The notes: generated from the letters alone by a model not told the origin. DNA of 64,000 nt from Metallyticus violacea (GCA_030762175.1 CM060842.1:66155001-66219000), one strand, 5' to 3'; counted from the stretch's first letter, positions 1-12,042 are shown. Numbers and translations are program-made.

Positions 1-1039
1 TTAAGCCATCATATTTTATCACCAAGAAATTTCCTTTAAAGGTTTTTCTCTAAGCTGAATAAATCGCAAGCTCGTTTGCCTCAAAACAGATTTCTTTTAC
101 CAATATTAACTTATATGTAGACTGTTGTGTATTTGTGTTATACAAAAGTTAAAAAAAGTAATGAAAATACTTTTACCTGGCTCTATACTTCAAGTGACCA
201 GATGTGCAAAACTATACAAAGCAAAAGAATCGAGGCACACCTTTGTGCAAAAGACATACAATAGCGCTCTTCGCCTGTAGATTTTTACACATTTCCGGCT
301 ACTGGTATAAGGCATAAAGTCTGCAGTTATCACACTTCAAGAACGACGTACAGAACGGACATCTTTTCTAAGAAGTGATTCTATGCAAAACTTCCCCAAC
401 ATTTGCCGAGATTTACAGCTGACAGGCAGCACAAAAGAAGAGAAAATCGGACAATTTCTTTTCCAAAAGGCATAACTGATTTTTGTCGATAGCTCCTTAG
501 AGTAGCAATAGATTGAGGCAGACCTGCTAGGAACTACAATTTGTGCAATAGCTACGTTTTTAAAACTATTCAGAAAGAAATATTTTTGTACATTCTACTC
601 TAATAGGGTTGTAATCAACTATACGTAATAGTAATAATCAATACAATGATAGCCTTCGCACTCACTCTAAAAAGACTCTTTTCATGTTTATTTACTAAAC
701 AATATCAAAAATGTAATTGACATTTTCCAGTATGAGTGCCTCGCGAATTTCAGTTTTCTCAATCAAGAGTGTTTTATTGTAGAGCTAAACTTCCTGCAAT
801 TTTATTTTGTTACATTAAGTATTCGTTTATTATTGAGTGCCTTGCGCGCATTTACTAAAATTAGTAATCTTCCCTTAGACATAAAATTACTTAAATTGTT
901 ACAAACGCAAACCTTTTCTTCAAACGAATATGGGATTTAAAACAGTAATGTCTTATTAATTCCTCTCTCTTGGTAGAGAAGCCTTAGAGAGACCTCCGGG
1001 ATGTATAGGATCAGAAGAGAGAGGTTCGTGGTTCCCTGC
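1..1039. other. AT-rich non-coding sequence
   Basis: No open frame, splice-bounded exon, RNA gene or repeat is recognisable here. It probably lies in an upstream intron of the GPCR gene whose exons appear from 6453 onward. Confidence 0.5.
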
Positions 1040-1245
1040 TTGGAGTATGGCTTTCTTCGGAAGGGAAGTAAAGCCGTGGGTCCCGTGTCGTACATTTACA
1101 GCACGAAAAAGAACCTCAAGCCTGAAAGAAGAGGCCATGAGCTAAATTTGTCGGCGGTTTCACGCCCTGAATTGAATGGGACGCCAATGACCTGAAAGGG
1201 TAAAGAACGTCCTTAAATAAAACAAATCAACAACAAAACTCCTGC
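1040..1245 (+). repeat. tRNA-derived SINE, family B, copy 1 (headless)
   Basis: The body matches two other places in the window (15882-16045 and 38798-39102, both reversed). Shared pieces include gggaagtaaagccgtggg, tgtcgtacattta, and a 3' end of the form aaagaacgtccttaaataaa. The tRNA-like head seen in the 39.1-kb copy is missing or unrecognisable. Family membership is read from these shared segments, so the exact 5' end is approximate. Confidence 0.75.
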
Positions 1246-1248
1246 TTG

Positions 1249-1312
1249 GAGGAGGTCAAGATAGCACAGTTGGTAGAGCGTCATGCTTTCGAATCCTGGC
1301 CATGAGCGAATT
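1249..1312 (+). repeat. tRNA-like fragment
   Basis: The sequence gatagcacagttggtagagcg resembles a tRNA D-arm / A box. It is followed shortly by ttcgaatcct, which resembles a B box. The anticodon arm is too short for a functional tRNA, so this is probably a degenerate SINE head or tRNA pseudogene. Confidence 0.35.
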
Positions 1313-1434
1313 TTTCAAGTCTGATGCTTCATTTCCAAGTTAAGCCTTTACTTAAAAGTTTTGGTTACTACGATAGTACTGTAAATAATTTTAAAATATT
1401 AATTTATGTTTTTATTGCGTTAATCATTCTAGTT

Positions 1435-1560
1435 TATTCACCCTTCTTACAGAAGACATTAGAAGAAAAGGTGCTGCAGAACCGATGACTGTAATTAATC
1501 ATTTATTGACGTGTATTACAGAAGGAATATTTCCAACATTTTCTGTAAGAAGGGTGAATA
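1435..1560. mobile_element. 126-bp MITE with TA ends
   Basis: A perfect 20-bp inverted repeat, tattcacccttcttacagaa at 1435-1454 and its reverse complement at 1541-1560, bounds a 126-bp unit without coding capacity. Both ends start with TA, so the likely structure is an 18-bp terminal repeat flanked by a TA target duplication. That is the signature of Tc1/mariner-type miniature elements. No autonomous partner with these ends was seen in the window. Confidence 0.75.
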
Positions 1561-4289
1561 CAAAACTCATTTTATTTCATTTACAGTATCCAAGTTTTAA
1601 AGTTGTGTGTGACGCTCCGAGTTCGTAACGGAAAGAGTCGAGCCGATTTGCAGGCAACTTGCGAAGGGAAGGTTTAAAGTCTGTTTTGTTGTATATACTA
1701 TTAATATTGTGTGTTTCTGTCACACGTTAATATAAAAACATTCCACTGAAATATGAATTATTAATTGTTATTTTTACTGTGTTACTCGTAAGAATTACAC
1801 TATTCACCTACGTTTAGTAAAAGAACTTGTAATTTGTCGCTTTATCTTTGGAATGCCTTCTAAAGAGACAGAGAAAATGTTTTGCATAAAATAAAAAAAA
1901 AAAAAAAAACGAGAGCAAAATGTTCTAAGATAAACCTACCAATTATTTCCTTCAAAGAGCACAAAAGGAACAGCGTAATATTAAAAGGCTTCTCTTTAAA
2001 AACACAAAATAAAATGCGCTACAAATCTACTTATTTCTCTTTCCTCTGAATGATTCTGGAAATGAAAAGAGAAAAATAATTTGAGGTTATAAAGAAGTTT
2101 GTTATAATGGTGGGGAAGGGAACTGACAGTGTTTGAAACGAACGTCTTATATTGGGGAAGTATTCGATAAAACTTCCTTTCACAGATAAATCTTTAAGTT
2201 GCTGTTTTTATAACTAATCTTTCAAGTGGGATTTAAAAGATAAACTATGAGTAGCCGAACGCCACTTGCAAACTTCAAATTACTAACTCTTAAACATCAA
2301 CTATCGTCCAATAATCCAGCAAAGCCTTTAGAACTAAAACCTTTCTTGTCATGTTTCTCTATATAAAATATTTAGCCTGTTAGGCATACTGTGTATATTA
2401 CTAGTAACCGATTTATAAAACTTGTTTAATTTACTCATCTATACAACAATGGTATACTAAGTATGAAAACGTTGAATAAAGAAGCGACTAAAGCAAAAAT
2501 GTAGTACTATGACTGGAAATTGTAAAATGCTAACTGATAACATGGTAACGTTACAATTCTGAAACTGAAAGAATTTCAAGTTCTTCGTGTTTTGTAATAA
2601 ACTTGCATAACTAAAGCAATAAAGAGCGTTTCAACCAATCTCTGTCAACAATATAACTTCTGTGAATGACTAGGTATGACTACTGTTGATTTGTTTAGCG
2701 CTGCTCTTTCTAATGGTACCGTGAACTAATTAGCAGAGACAAAGGCTATCCTCTGCTTCGCAACTCCGTAGCACTCTAGGAATAAACAGTTCATTTTTAT
2801 GCTTGGCCTGACACGAAAGACAATAGTAGTCTGCAAATGTTTACATTATATGTCCATTCTTCTATGTTTCGTTAAAGTCCATTTTTGGAAAATTTTGAGC
2901 AGTTCCCTTGTAAAACACAGGCATTATAAGATTACCGCTTCACTTTAATTTACACAGTGCCATGGCATTCCTGAAATCACCTCTTGACCTATTAACTTTT
3001 TTGTTTACTATTTAATACATATAATAAAAATACCATAATATCGAGCGCTTTTCTCATTATTCTTAGATTATACAAGACAGAAAATATACAAAAAAATAAC
3101 ATAGAAGAACGATTATTTGAAGTTTTTCAACATGTGTTTTCTTTTTATTTCAAGATACTCATATTCTAGTGAATATGGAAAACCATTTTATGATTACGTA
3201 GGAACTATCTTAATTTTCTTCTCAACACTAAAGAAATCGCAATCTTCCTTGTTCAGGTATTTTTTCCTATCAGGACATGAACACAATGTAGCAGATGTAA
3301 TCTTTTAATATTAATTTTGCACAAAAAGTAATAAGTTATGTATTATAATTTATATACTTATTCGTTATTAAAGCCCTTCGCAACCGGCGTTTAAAGCAGT
3401 AGAGCAATTAAGATGAAGAATAAGTTCATTTTTCAGAAAAAAAAAACTGAAGAAAACAAGTTCCACAAATTCCGCTTTGATTCAGAAATTCTCAACTCAA
3501 AAAACAGATTACATCAAACTGGTGTCTAATTTGCAATTTCCATATTTGTAGCTTGACTTTCAAAATTGCTGTACTGGAAAGTTTCTATGCTTTCCTTGCG
3601 TGCATTCTTTGTAGTTGGACCAGAAAAAAAAATATTCATATTACTGTTATATTTCCTGAACTATTTATACTCTATACTTTCGTCTGTAAATAATGCTATT
3701 ATTTTTATTGAATCATACGCAAAGAAGTAAATTTAAAACATCGTAATAATGTCGTTATTAAGTAAATGTCAAGAAATGTTTTAGATAAAATGAGGAACAT
3801 CACCAATGTAATCCTGCTAATGGGCTTAATACATTTAATATCTACTTTTTCTCCGTTTCTAACAACATGTTATTCACGTCTGGATAAAACTTTATCATAA
3901 GAATATTGATAAAATTCAATAGTTTGCAGCTGTAAAGTTTTTCTTTGTCTAATATGAAATGTGAGTGCCGTAGCTCAAATAGAAACGTTTCGTGTTAAAA
4001 TAATGGAACACATCGTACTAAATTACAATTTCAGTAAGAGGGATGAACATCTACCAAAGAAAAATGTACAAAAAGTTACTTAAATTAACGTTGGTTCTAA
4101 GAGAGTTTCCGGACCTCTTGAAAACAGTTTTATCAAAGACATACAAATGTTTAACTTATAGTTTATAAACCGTAAAAGAGTCTTTATTGCTGTTTCATAG
4201 CTGTTACTTCAGCAGTGTTGGTCAATATATTGAAGTTATATTGTAAAAACGTACGGAGACAATGAAAAAAAGATTATGAGGTACTTTTT
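1561..4289. other. AT-rich non-coding sequence
   Basis: Nothing identifiable apart from an A-run near 1889-1909. The short open frames here, including a 63-codon one at 3117, have no recognisable motif and no consistent splice context. Confidence 0.5.
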
Positions 4290-5040
4290 CAATGCACCGC
4301 ATTAGGAAGACACTATACAGTATCTGGCAAACACCACATTGCCTTCACCACTGTAGAGATATTCTGCAACATTTGCGATGTGCGGCCGTGCATTATCGTG
4401 TTGCAGCATTGAGCTTGTTGCATGGAAATATAGTCTTTATGGGTGATGTGGTTTTGCAGAGTTTTCAGGACTTCTCTGTAGTATTGCCCAGTTATAGTTG
4501 TGTATGCAGGTAAACCATCCTTAAATATCGAAAAATAAGATGACCATAACTTTCCAAGCAGAAGCAGCCACTTTTTAGGGGGGTGGAGATTTCTACACAA
4601 AGCTTTGCTCTTAGTTCTGAGGATCGAAATGATGTAGCCAAGTTTCATCAATAATGATCACCCTAGAAAAAAATCTTTAACGCATCTTCCTGTAACGCTT
4701 TCAATGTATGCAAATCTGCACACGAACGTTCTTCTGCGAAAAGTTCAGAATTTCTGAAAGTGTTTTTAATGTTATGCTCTTTCAAGAAGACAGTAGCGGT
4801 GTTAATATTTTAAATTCGTTACAGCACAAACTAGAGCGAATTATCCACCTTCCTTTGATATTGATTGCCTCTTCTCTTTAAAAATGTTAAACCATCTTCG
4901 AGCTATATTGTAGGGAAGAACAAAAACTACAAAGCCGTCTGTAATATTGCATAGGCCTCGGCTGAAGATTTATTGATAAGAAAGCAGAATTTCAGAGCAG
5001 CGTATTGTTCGTCGCTTTCTCACCTTAATTTTGCTGTAGG
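4290..5040 (-). pseudogene. mariner transposase pseudogene
   Basis: Read on the minus strand, the stretch contains the main landmarks of a mariner transposase in order but in several frames. Near 5010-4940 is an N-terminal HTH-like segment (AALKFCFLINKSSAEAYAIL), then RWFNIFKEKRQSI. Near 4660-4620 is the first catalytic block (IIIDETWLHHFDPQN followed by a stop). Near 4500-4430 is TITGQYYREVLKTL. The DETW aspartate is the first catalytic acid of the DD34D family. The C-terminal YSPDLAP block is no longer recognisable. Stops and frameshifts throughout make it a dead copy. It lies antisense within the GPCR gene, in the intron before the 6453 exon. Confidence 0.85.
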
Positions 5041-6452
5041 CAAGAAACTAATACATGATTTTATGCATTAAAACTTTGGTCATTCTTTTAGGGACAGTCC
5101 ACTATATTAATGTTGAACTTGCAAGTATTGACAACAAGAATGAGAGTGAGATTCTGTACTTGTCAAGCGCATCCTGCATCTGTTTTCTTGTAAACTGATC
5201 TTGTAGACGATGGCATTATCTACATTATGTGTAGATATTTGATTAATCGAATTTCTTCCATGGTTAGGACTCCAAATTTAACTGCACATTTCCATTGTTC
5301 ATTGCCATAATATTATTAGATTTGCCGAAACTAGATCAGAGTTTCAAGAAAATTGTCTTTACATTTTCTACACATACAACTCCAAGTTACCAAAAATCAT
5401 TGGTGATCTATACTACCATTTGTTTTTAAGCCTTTGAGCTAGGCGCATATTTTTAAAACCTAAAGTTCAGAGAAAAAATATTTATAGTTTATTTAAATCG
5501 AAAAGGGCTAAGGAGTCAATTTATTTTATCTTATTCTATATTATTTCGCTATTGTGGAAACTATAAAGCTGTGAGTGCATAACATTCCTGTATACTGGTG
5601 CTGCTTGTCTTATCCTTATCTCAGTTTAAGAAATTCCACCAATATTTGGCAGCAACAGATGTCAGAAATTCATTCTTTCGCCTAGAAGTATATCGCTTGG
5701 CAAAAAATACAACACCGCCTTATATTACAGCTCTGTAACTGTAAAATTATTAGAAATACGGTTCTTAGTACAGCCCTAGATTAAATTTACTGTTTAGAAC
5801 ATTTAATAAAAAGTTTAAATTTTATTACTTGAATTAACTCAATGGAACACACTACAATATGACTGATATAATATGAGAATAAAAACTTGTTAATTACGTT
5901 GTTATTTTTAAAAAAATGTCATTGTTAAAGCAAATGTAAAAATCTATTCCAACTATGCAGTTTATTCGTATCCAATTGTAATTGTATAATGAATAAATGT
6001 TCTATAGTTTGACTCAGTAATTATATTTTAAAACGAGTGCCTAAATATAGCAACGAAGAAGGTATAAATGTAGTCATGCATGTACTTATATTTATACTTC
6101 TGCATTTCTAATTAACTAAAATGCACATTTACTCGTATCATTTATTTTCTTAGCAAAATTTTTCGAAATTGATACACAAATTTTTAAAATTCTGAAGCTT
6201 CCAGGATGTCATGGGCAATTGGTGACTAAAACTAGGAATGTTATTGTTCTTTCTATAAAAATAAAAATGTTTTTGCCTTGTTCATTGCCATGTCTTAGAA
6301 AGCTCTCATCATTATTAGTAAAAAAGTTTATAAATCGTCATTCACATTCCTCATACCATTTTCTTTTATGAACTAAACCTCAATTCAATAAAAGAGTTAT
6401 TTTAATGCAATTTAACTACTGTCCTGTAACATTTTAATTGTTTAATTTGCAG
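5041..6452. other. intron sequence ending in a splice acceptor
   Basis: No gene or repeat is recognisable. The 3' end is a pyrimidine-rich stretch ending tttaatttgcag at 6452. This is a good acceptor directly upstream of the 88-codon exon. Confidence 0.5.
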
Positions 6453-6716
6453 GAGAGACGCCGAGAAGGATCGCGGCAACAGACCAACAACCAGCCCCGT
6501 GTCCACAACTCCGCATCGAACTGCTGTAAGCCCGTGGGAATGGAGGAGACGGTGTTCCAGCAAGACCAGACTCCCGCAAGGGGGAGAGATCCTTATCACT
6601 TTCAGAATCCAATCAACGGTCGGGAAGCGAGAGGTGTGGAAGGTAGAGGGTTGATGAGCTACAGGGAAGCTGTGTGTAACCCTGCCGCTGCGGGACCGTC
6701 CATCGAGGGAGGGAGG
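6453..6716 (+). CDS. internal exon of a class A peptide GPCR, first part of a long third intracellular loop
   Basis: This is a 264-bp exon between acceptor tttgcag (ends 6452) and donor gtaagt (starts 6717), in phase 0 at both ends, 88 codons long. Of the three forward frames, only this one stays open to the strong donor; the other two stop at about 6530 and 6655. The product begins ERRREGSRQQTNNQP and is polar, rich in Arg, Gln, Gly and Asn, with no membrane segment. A basic ERRRE start is what follows TM5 in many rhodopsin-family receptors. Local GC content is far above the flanks, and the phase joins exactly to the next exon at 40091. The assignment to a GPCR loop rests on that chain and on TM6 in the 50044 exon. 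On its own the peptide matches nothing I recognise. A 165-codon antisense frame covers the same bases and is a shadow. Confidence 0.6.
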
Positions 6717-6903
6717 GTAAGTCTTTGTCAATTTATTGCTCCGTAAGTTCAATGGAAATATTTGCGGATGCTCATCCAATTCATTATCCATAGAATGCTG
6801 CACGTTTATGTATTGGCAAATATATCTAATGCGGCGTTCAAAGTTCTCGGATTCATTGGTGAATAAAATCAATATTAACATGCATATATAAAGTGCCAAA
6901 ATA

Positions 6904-7764
6904 TATTACGAGAAGAGTTCGGAAATGATTTACAATAGTTTTTGCAACCATATTTATCAATACACATGGAGTACCTCGAAACACTCCTTACCAACGTCAA
7001 TGCACTGTTGCCATCTTCCTGGTAACGTCATTACGGCGTAGCGAAACAATTGTTTAGAAGTGCTGTGCCACCAGTTGGGGACCTCTTTGTTGCTGAACAT
7101 TTTTAACTTGCAGCAAGTCCTTTATACTGTTGAATAAGATGGAGAGCAATGCGGCACAACAATTAACCCCCAATGATGTTAACTTTGCGGTCGCGTCATG
7201 TTGGAGGTACATCCCTGTCGGCCACTTCTTCTTTCGCCATAGCTTAATTCTGCGTTTAAGAGTCTCGTAGTACACCTCGCTCTTGAGAATATTTCCTTAA
7301 GGAAGCCGTTCAGTAGTAGTATGTCTGAAGTGTCACAAAACACGGTGATCATCTACTTGTCCCCAGATGGAGTAGTACGAAATTTCTCGAGCCGGGGACT
7401 CCCTGGGTGATTCCATTGCATGTATTGGACTTTCATCTCTGGTGTGTGGTAGTGAAACCATGAGTCCTCACCAATCACCAGCTTCTCAAAAAAAAAAAAA
7501 AAAAAAAAAAAAAATCAGATCTTCATTATGCATTTCCAGTAGTCGACCACAGACTTCAACCCTTTTGCCCTTGTGTCCCGTGAAACCGAATATGCGCACA
7601 TCGTTTTCATATTCAAATCGTCGTGAATAACGGTGAGCAGGGTTGTGCGGCTAGTTTGTCTGACATTCCAGTTCATCAAAGGTTGTGTCCTATATGGCGT
7701 ACTAATATCATTTCATTCGAAAACATCGGCACTGTTAATCGGTTTCAAACGCCCCTCGTATTTA
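6904..7764 (-). mobile_element. short mariner element with decayed transposase
   Basis: The two ends are imperfect inverted repeats. The left end reads tattacgagaagagttcgga, and the right end (reverse complement) reads taaatacgaggggcgtttga. Each starts with TA, as expected of mariner. Between them, on the minus strand, are EKLVIGEDSWFHYHTPEMK (first catalytic block, with the usual GDE changed to GED), SPRLEKFRTTPSGDK followed by a stop, a segment equivalent to YCETLKRLR (here YYETLKRRIKLWRKK), and a C-terminal RWQQCIDVGKECF. At 861 bp it is well below the usual 1.3 kb. The N-terminal HTH region is largely absent, so it looks internally deleted as well as frameshifted. Confidence 0.85.
7488..7514. 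repeat. A27 homopolymer inside the mariner
   Basis: A run of 27 A (T on the coding strand) sits exactly where the mariner reading frame goes from a degenerate HDEDPDF-like segment to EKLV. It looks like an expansion of a short T-run in the Phe codons rather than an inserted poly(A) tail. Confidence 0.7.
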
Positions 7765-9157
7765 GGCATGCAGGTAAAAATTTAATTTCTAAAGGCATGC
7801 AGAAAGCTTTTTCTAGTAGCACTGATATTCGCAAACAACAATAAATAGTAAAACTGGATAAATAATACTTATTCATTGCAATGTTCCGAGATGTTTTCTA
7901 GTTTGTTTTATAAATACAAATTTGTTTGATCAAAAGATAATGTCTTAGTAGCTGTTCATGGAGGTCGAATACGTTATTTTCATTGATGTAAAATGGATGC
8001 CGCATTTAAAAATGTGCAATATCTGAATTTATGTACAAAAAGTTAAAAGGAAGGAATGCAAATATATCTTTGTACTGAACGGTAAACAGATGACATTTTC
8101 CTTACCACTACACCAAATGAAGCTAGACCCAGAGCTCCAAGCAGTAATTGAAGCTGCTTCCAACAGTTCCTTGAAAAGATTTTCGGATGCGACTTTTATA
8201 CTCTACTCTAATAACTGCATAACGGAGGGCCTACAAGGAGTGGTACATACTGTACGGCATGTATGTTAAGATATCTTACTTAAGGAAATGAAACAAGGTC
8301 ATCCGAAGACTGCAACTTCCAGGTTGTTGATATAAGCGATAGGTGCATTTGACTTTCCACCCAACATTGGCAGTCACGCATTGCTCAAGTAATTTCTTCC
8401 TGTTCTGCAAATTAGGTATTATCCCAGTTTGTTGTTTGGAATGTTCTACCAGTCCAGAACTTTGTTTATACAGACATGTGCAAAAGAAACAAGTGCACCA
8501 GAATTTCATAAGAAAAGACAAAAAGACCAATGTCAATAGTACTCAGAGCAAAACTCAAAGTTCAGTCTTCTTCAGACGGAAGGCTTTTTGTCGCTCGAAA
8601 AGTGTGGACACTGAGACGTGCAGCGGTATTAATAAGGGGGGGGGGGGGGTGGCGTCTGGAGGTCGTTCGGTTGTGCCGTTGAGATGATGATGAACGCTCC
8701 GCTGCTATGAAGTGTCGTTCACCACGTCAGAATCAATGATCCGGCGCATGAGAATGAATTGCTAGTTTATAATTTTGGAATCTCAGGGTTTATTTTTTTT
8801 ATTTTTTAGTTTTTGGAACGTATGCACGTTACCAGGGAGACAGAATGGGAACGGGGAACACACTTTCCTTCACTTCAAGACACATGTAAATTCCTTTTGA
8901 GAATTGTTTATTCACAGTTGCAGAGACGATGAACCTCTTTTATTAACATAAGTTATAATTTCTAGCCAGGAGAGAATCTCGGACTGTTTGAACTATAAGG
9001 GATTAGGTACGTCACTCGATCTGAGCTAACTGCGGACTGTCTGAACTGCCTCAAAACTCACCAACTGTTTAAAACTCGTCACACTGTCTAACTACAAACT
9101 TGATCACGCTGCTCCTACCTTTAACTGCGGGGTTGACTAAAAACTCATCAGACTGCT

Positions 9158-9158
<1 letters not shown>
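7765..9158. other. unassigned stretch with G-run and short open frames
   Basis: There are overlapping short open frames at 8276-8536 (minus, 86 codons) and 8343-8687 (plus, 114 codons) without motifs I recognise. A run of about 12 G lies at 8637-8649. From about 8540 the base composition is less AT-rich than the flanks. This may be the remains of a mobile element, but I cannot name it. Confidence 0.3.

Positions 9159-9196
<38 letters not shown>
9159..9196. repeat. A38 homopolymer
   Basis: An uninterrupted run of 38 A. It sits inside the CTGC/AACT-rich unassigned region rather than at the end of a recognisable retroposed copy. Confidence 0.85.
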
Positions 9197-9197
<1 letters not shown>

Positions 9198-9297
9198 ACA
9201 GCTCCTGCCCGAACTGCTACGAAACTACAAGGTTCTTCACAAAACTGCCTAAAATGCTCCGGCCTGACCTGCCTCATGACTCATTAGAAGCTGTCGA

Positions 9298-9430
9298 CAA
9301 CTGCGTGGCTTCTCTTCAAGAACTGCGTAACTAGAGCTGCCTGGCTTTCTTCAAAAACTGCGTAACTAGAGCTGCCTGGCTTTCCTTCAAAACTGCGTAA
9401 CTAGCTGCCTGGCATTCCTTCAAAACTGCG
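9298..9430. repeat. 35-bp tandem repeat, about 3.5 copies
   Basis: Units built on aactgcgtaactagagctgc then ctggctttcttcaa repeat three times with small changes, plus a partial copy at each side. The upstream 8980-9160 interval carries looser AACTGCC / AACTCATCA echoes of the same motif, which suggests an older repetitive domain. Confidence 0.8.
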
Positions 9431-11265
9431 GGGCCTTTCTGCTTTCCCCTAACTTTTATTAATTTCATAGTCGGTTAGTCTCATGTGCGTCCTTTTAATT
9501 TTGAGTTCAAATTCTCATAGCGTCTGTTTAGGTTCTACTCCTAGGTTGGCTACATGAGCGTGGTTCCCGGTTCGTTCCCTATAGGCTGCTATTTTGCGCC
9601 GATTTCTGTAAGAGTCCTCCTACTAACGAACTCCTTGGCTTGTTTTTCTCATTTTCCCCTTCAAGTAGTATTCGGGTCAGAACCATGTCCCGTTAGCCTT
9701 TTGTTCGAGTTGCATGTCTTCAAGGTCTTTCCTGCCATAAGATCACCCCTAGCCTAGCTGTATGTTAGGGATTGGAATTTTTATGACTTTACTATAGCGG
9801 ACGGAGCTTGCGGGGTCTTGACTTACGTGATTTTGCAAAGTTACTGCACAAATGTGTGTATCATATTCTCAGAGGCTTTTGCTTTAATTTATATTGATAA
9901 TGTCTTATTAATGTTTTAGGATTCATCAAATTAAACATACAATTTTATATTCTCCCTAATCTCTGGAGCTAGGAAATACTGCTCCAGACGTGAATAATGC
10001 GATAGTCGCTACGATGTCCACACGGAAGCAAACAACGATAGTTGTCATAATGGACACTTTGCATGTAAAAGAGGATCTGTTCCAAGGCAATAGAGCATTG
10101 TATAACTAGTATAATCGTGTTCTGAGGAATAATTCCACAAATGAGTTTTGTAATTGACTACATAGGGAAGCTGTTTCTAAATGTAAGTTCAGTATAAATG
10201 TAATTAACATTTTCATAATGCCAGTTCTCCTGACATTTCCCCCTGGATGCCAGTATAGTGGCGAACTTCTGAGGCCGAGACATCCAGTATGGCGCCGCTA
10301 CGTTACCTAGTGGAAACGACGATGAAGGGGATATGGTTATGATGCACCGAAAGGAGGGAAGAGGCGCTTAAACCTGTGGATGAATGAAATGAAATAATTG
10401 AATAAGGACGCAAATGAACTCGGAATCCTTGGCGCTTTAAGACCATCTGACATTCACCTTCTCAGGGCAAATGAAAAATCCGACGAAAAATTTACCGGAC
10501 AGCTTGGCGGCTTAGGGGTCGCAAACGCTACTGAGGCGGTCTGTAACTAGGATACAAAAACTTGCATCTGAAAGTTTGTCTGTACTGCTTTTTATAATAG
10601 AATTTGAGCACTGCTACCTACTTCCTCCCCCAATTGCTATTCAAATAATTCAAGCCCGGAACTGCAGCTTTACAAACCTCTGATAGTTTCATATTCAGAT
10701 TATATAACTACACTCTGACAATACAAAGATTAACAGATCAGGTCGCTTTTCGATCTCTAAATTATGGATTCTATGTTAATATTTGTGGATATTTTATCGT
10801 GTACACTCTATGAAATCTAAACATTAAATGACAGGGAGTATCTCGGTCCGTAAGAAATGGTACATTCAAGCTTGTCGTTTCACACCACCCAGTTGGAACA
10901 TATTGCAAAGTTCTGTCCCTGATATAGAATGCTCATTCATCTGAACAATGTCATTTGAAACAATATGACTTAATTTTAGCGACATGACTGACATAAGTCT
11001 CCCGTCTGTACATGCCCTAATGTTAAATGTTGCTATGCGACTATAATGTATAAATCAATTCCATTTTCCTACTGCGCATTTATTTCAGTTTCAGTTATTT
11101 GTTACCACAGTACGAGGCCCATAAGAGCATTATATAATGAAAATCCAAAATAAAAAATTAAAGATACAGTGGTAGCCTTCCATTCCCTTGATCAAGTCCA
11201 GAGGGAGCGGGAACTTGGAGCATCTTTTTCTTTCCTGACGCTTACTAAAAGGGAGGTAGTGTGGT
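9431..11265. other. unassigned, partly GC-richer intron sequence
   Basis: No coding or repeat family is recognised. The 9.4-9.8 and 10.2-10.6 kb parts are noticeably less AT-rich than the average. They may belong to mobile elements I could not identify. Confidence 0.35.
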
Positions 11266-11277
11266 CAGCGCAATATC

Positions 11278-11341
11278 TTGCAAAAGTAATCGATTACACC
11301 TAACCCTGACTCGGGTTAGGTGTAATCGATTACTTTTGCAA
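11278..11341. repeat. 29-bp perfect inverted repeat with 6-nt loop
   Basis: The arms are 11278-11306 (ttgcaaaagtaatcgattac then acctaaccc) and 11313-11341. They are exact reverse complements, separated by tgactc. The structure lies at the inferred left end of the hAT element, and the inner arm starts like a second hAT terminus (gggttaggtgtaatcgatta). Confidence 0.9.
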
Positions 11342-11991
11342 TGGATATTACTTTGTAATTTGCGATTACTTTTTAATCCTATTAATATGTAATCATAATT
11401 ATAATTATAATTAGTTGTTACATTTTACCATTAATTACTTCTATTTTTATTGTAAAATTTCTAAACTAACGTCATATAAACAGATCCGGTTAGAGTTGCA
11501 GTCGTAATTCTGCAAGAAATGTTTAATATTTCTAAAATATATCGCTAAGATACTTTCTGTTTTAATCAACATTATCAATGCATACCGAACCGCCACGCGG
11601 TTAATGTTGTGTAGTAACTCTGCGAGAATTCTAGTACATTCATATTTTGTTTTCAAAGAAAACACATGCATTGTGCTATGACTCAGTGAAATTTGCATTT
11701 ATATTTTGTATCGTGTACTTTCAGCGTGATTACATACAACATACAAGATTGTGCAACTATGGAAGCAGAATGATTTTTTTTATCATTCGTTGATTTATAA
11801 ATATTTTTGGAACATCGGCCTGGAATCTACTAAATAGTGAAAAAGTATATTACTAAACGGCAACATTTAAAAAAAAAACTTAGAAGCCTACCTAGAAATT
11901 TACAGGTGCTATGTGCAAATAAGCAAAAACGAGGAGGCAAATACAGAATAAATAAACAGATAAAACATACACATTTAATTTCTTTCTCTTC

Positions 11992-12042
11992 TTTTTTTAA
12001 TGGTGTTTAACACCCATTTTTACTATTGAGGCACCACGAGAG
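11992..12042 (-). repeat. 3' fragment of SINE family A
   Basis: The segment ttaatggtgtttaacaccca followed by tactattgaggcaccac is the reverse complement of the 3' end of the family A SINEs at 18.5, 44.7, 49.4, 52.7, 53.2 and 58.0 kb. About 50 bp are kept, consistent with a 5'-truncated copy inserted in the hAT element. Confidence 0.75.

Noticed and set aside
6402..6899. 165-codon open frame on the minus strand
   Set aside because: It lies antisense over the GC-rich 6453-6716 exon, which has matched splice sites and phase on the plus strand. It contains no motif.
8343..8687. 114-codon open frame
   Set aside because: Runs through a G-homopolymer, has no motif, and an 86-codon frame of equal quality lies on the other strand.
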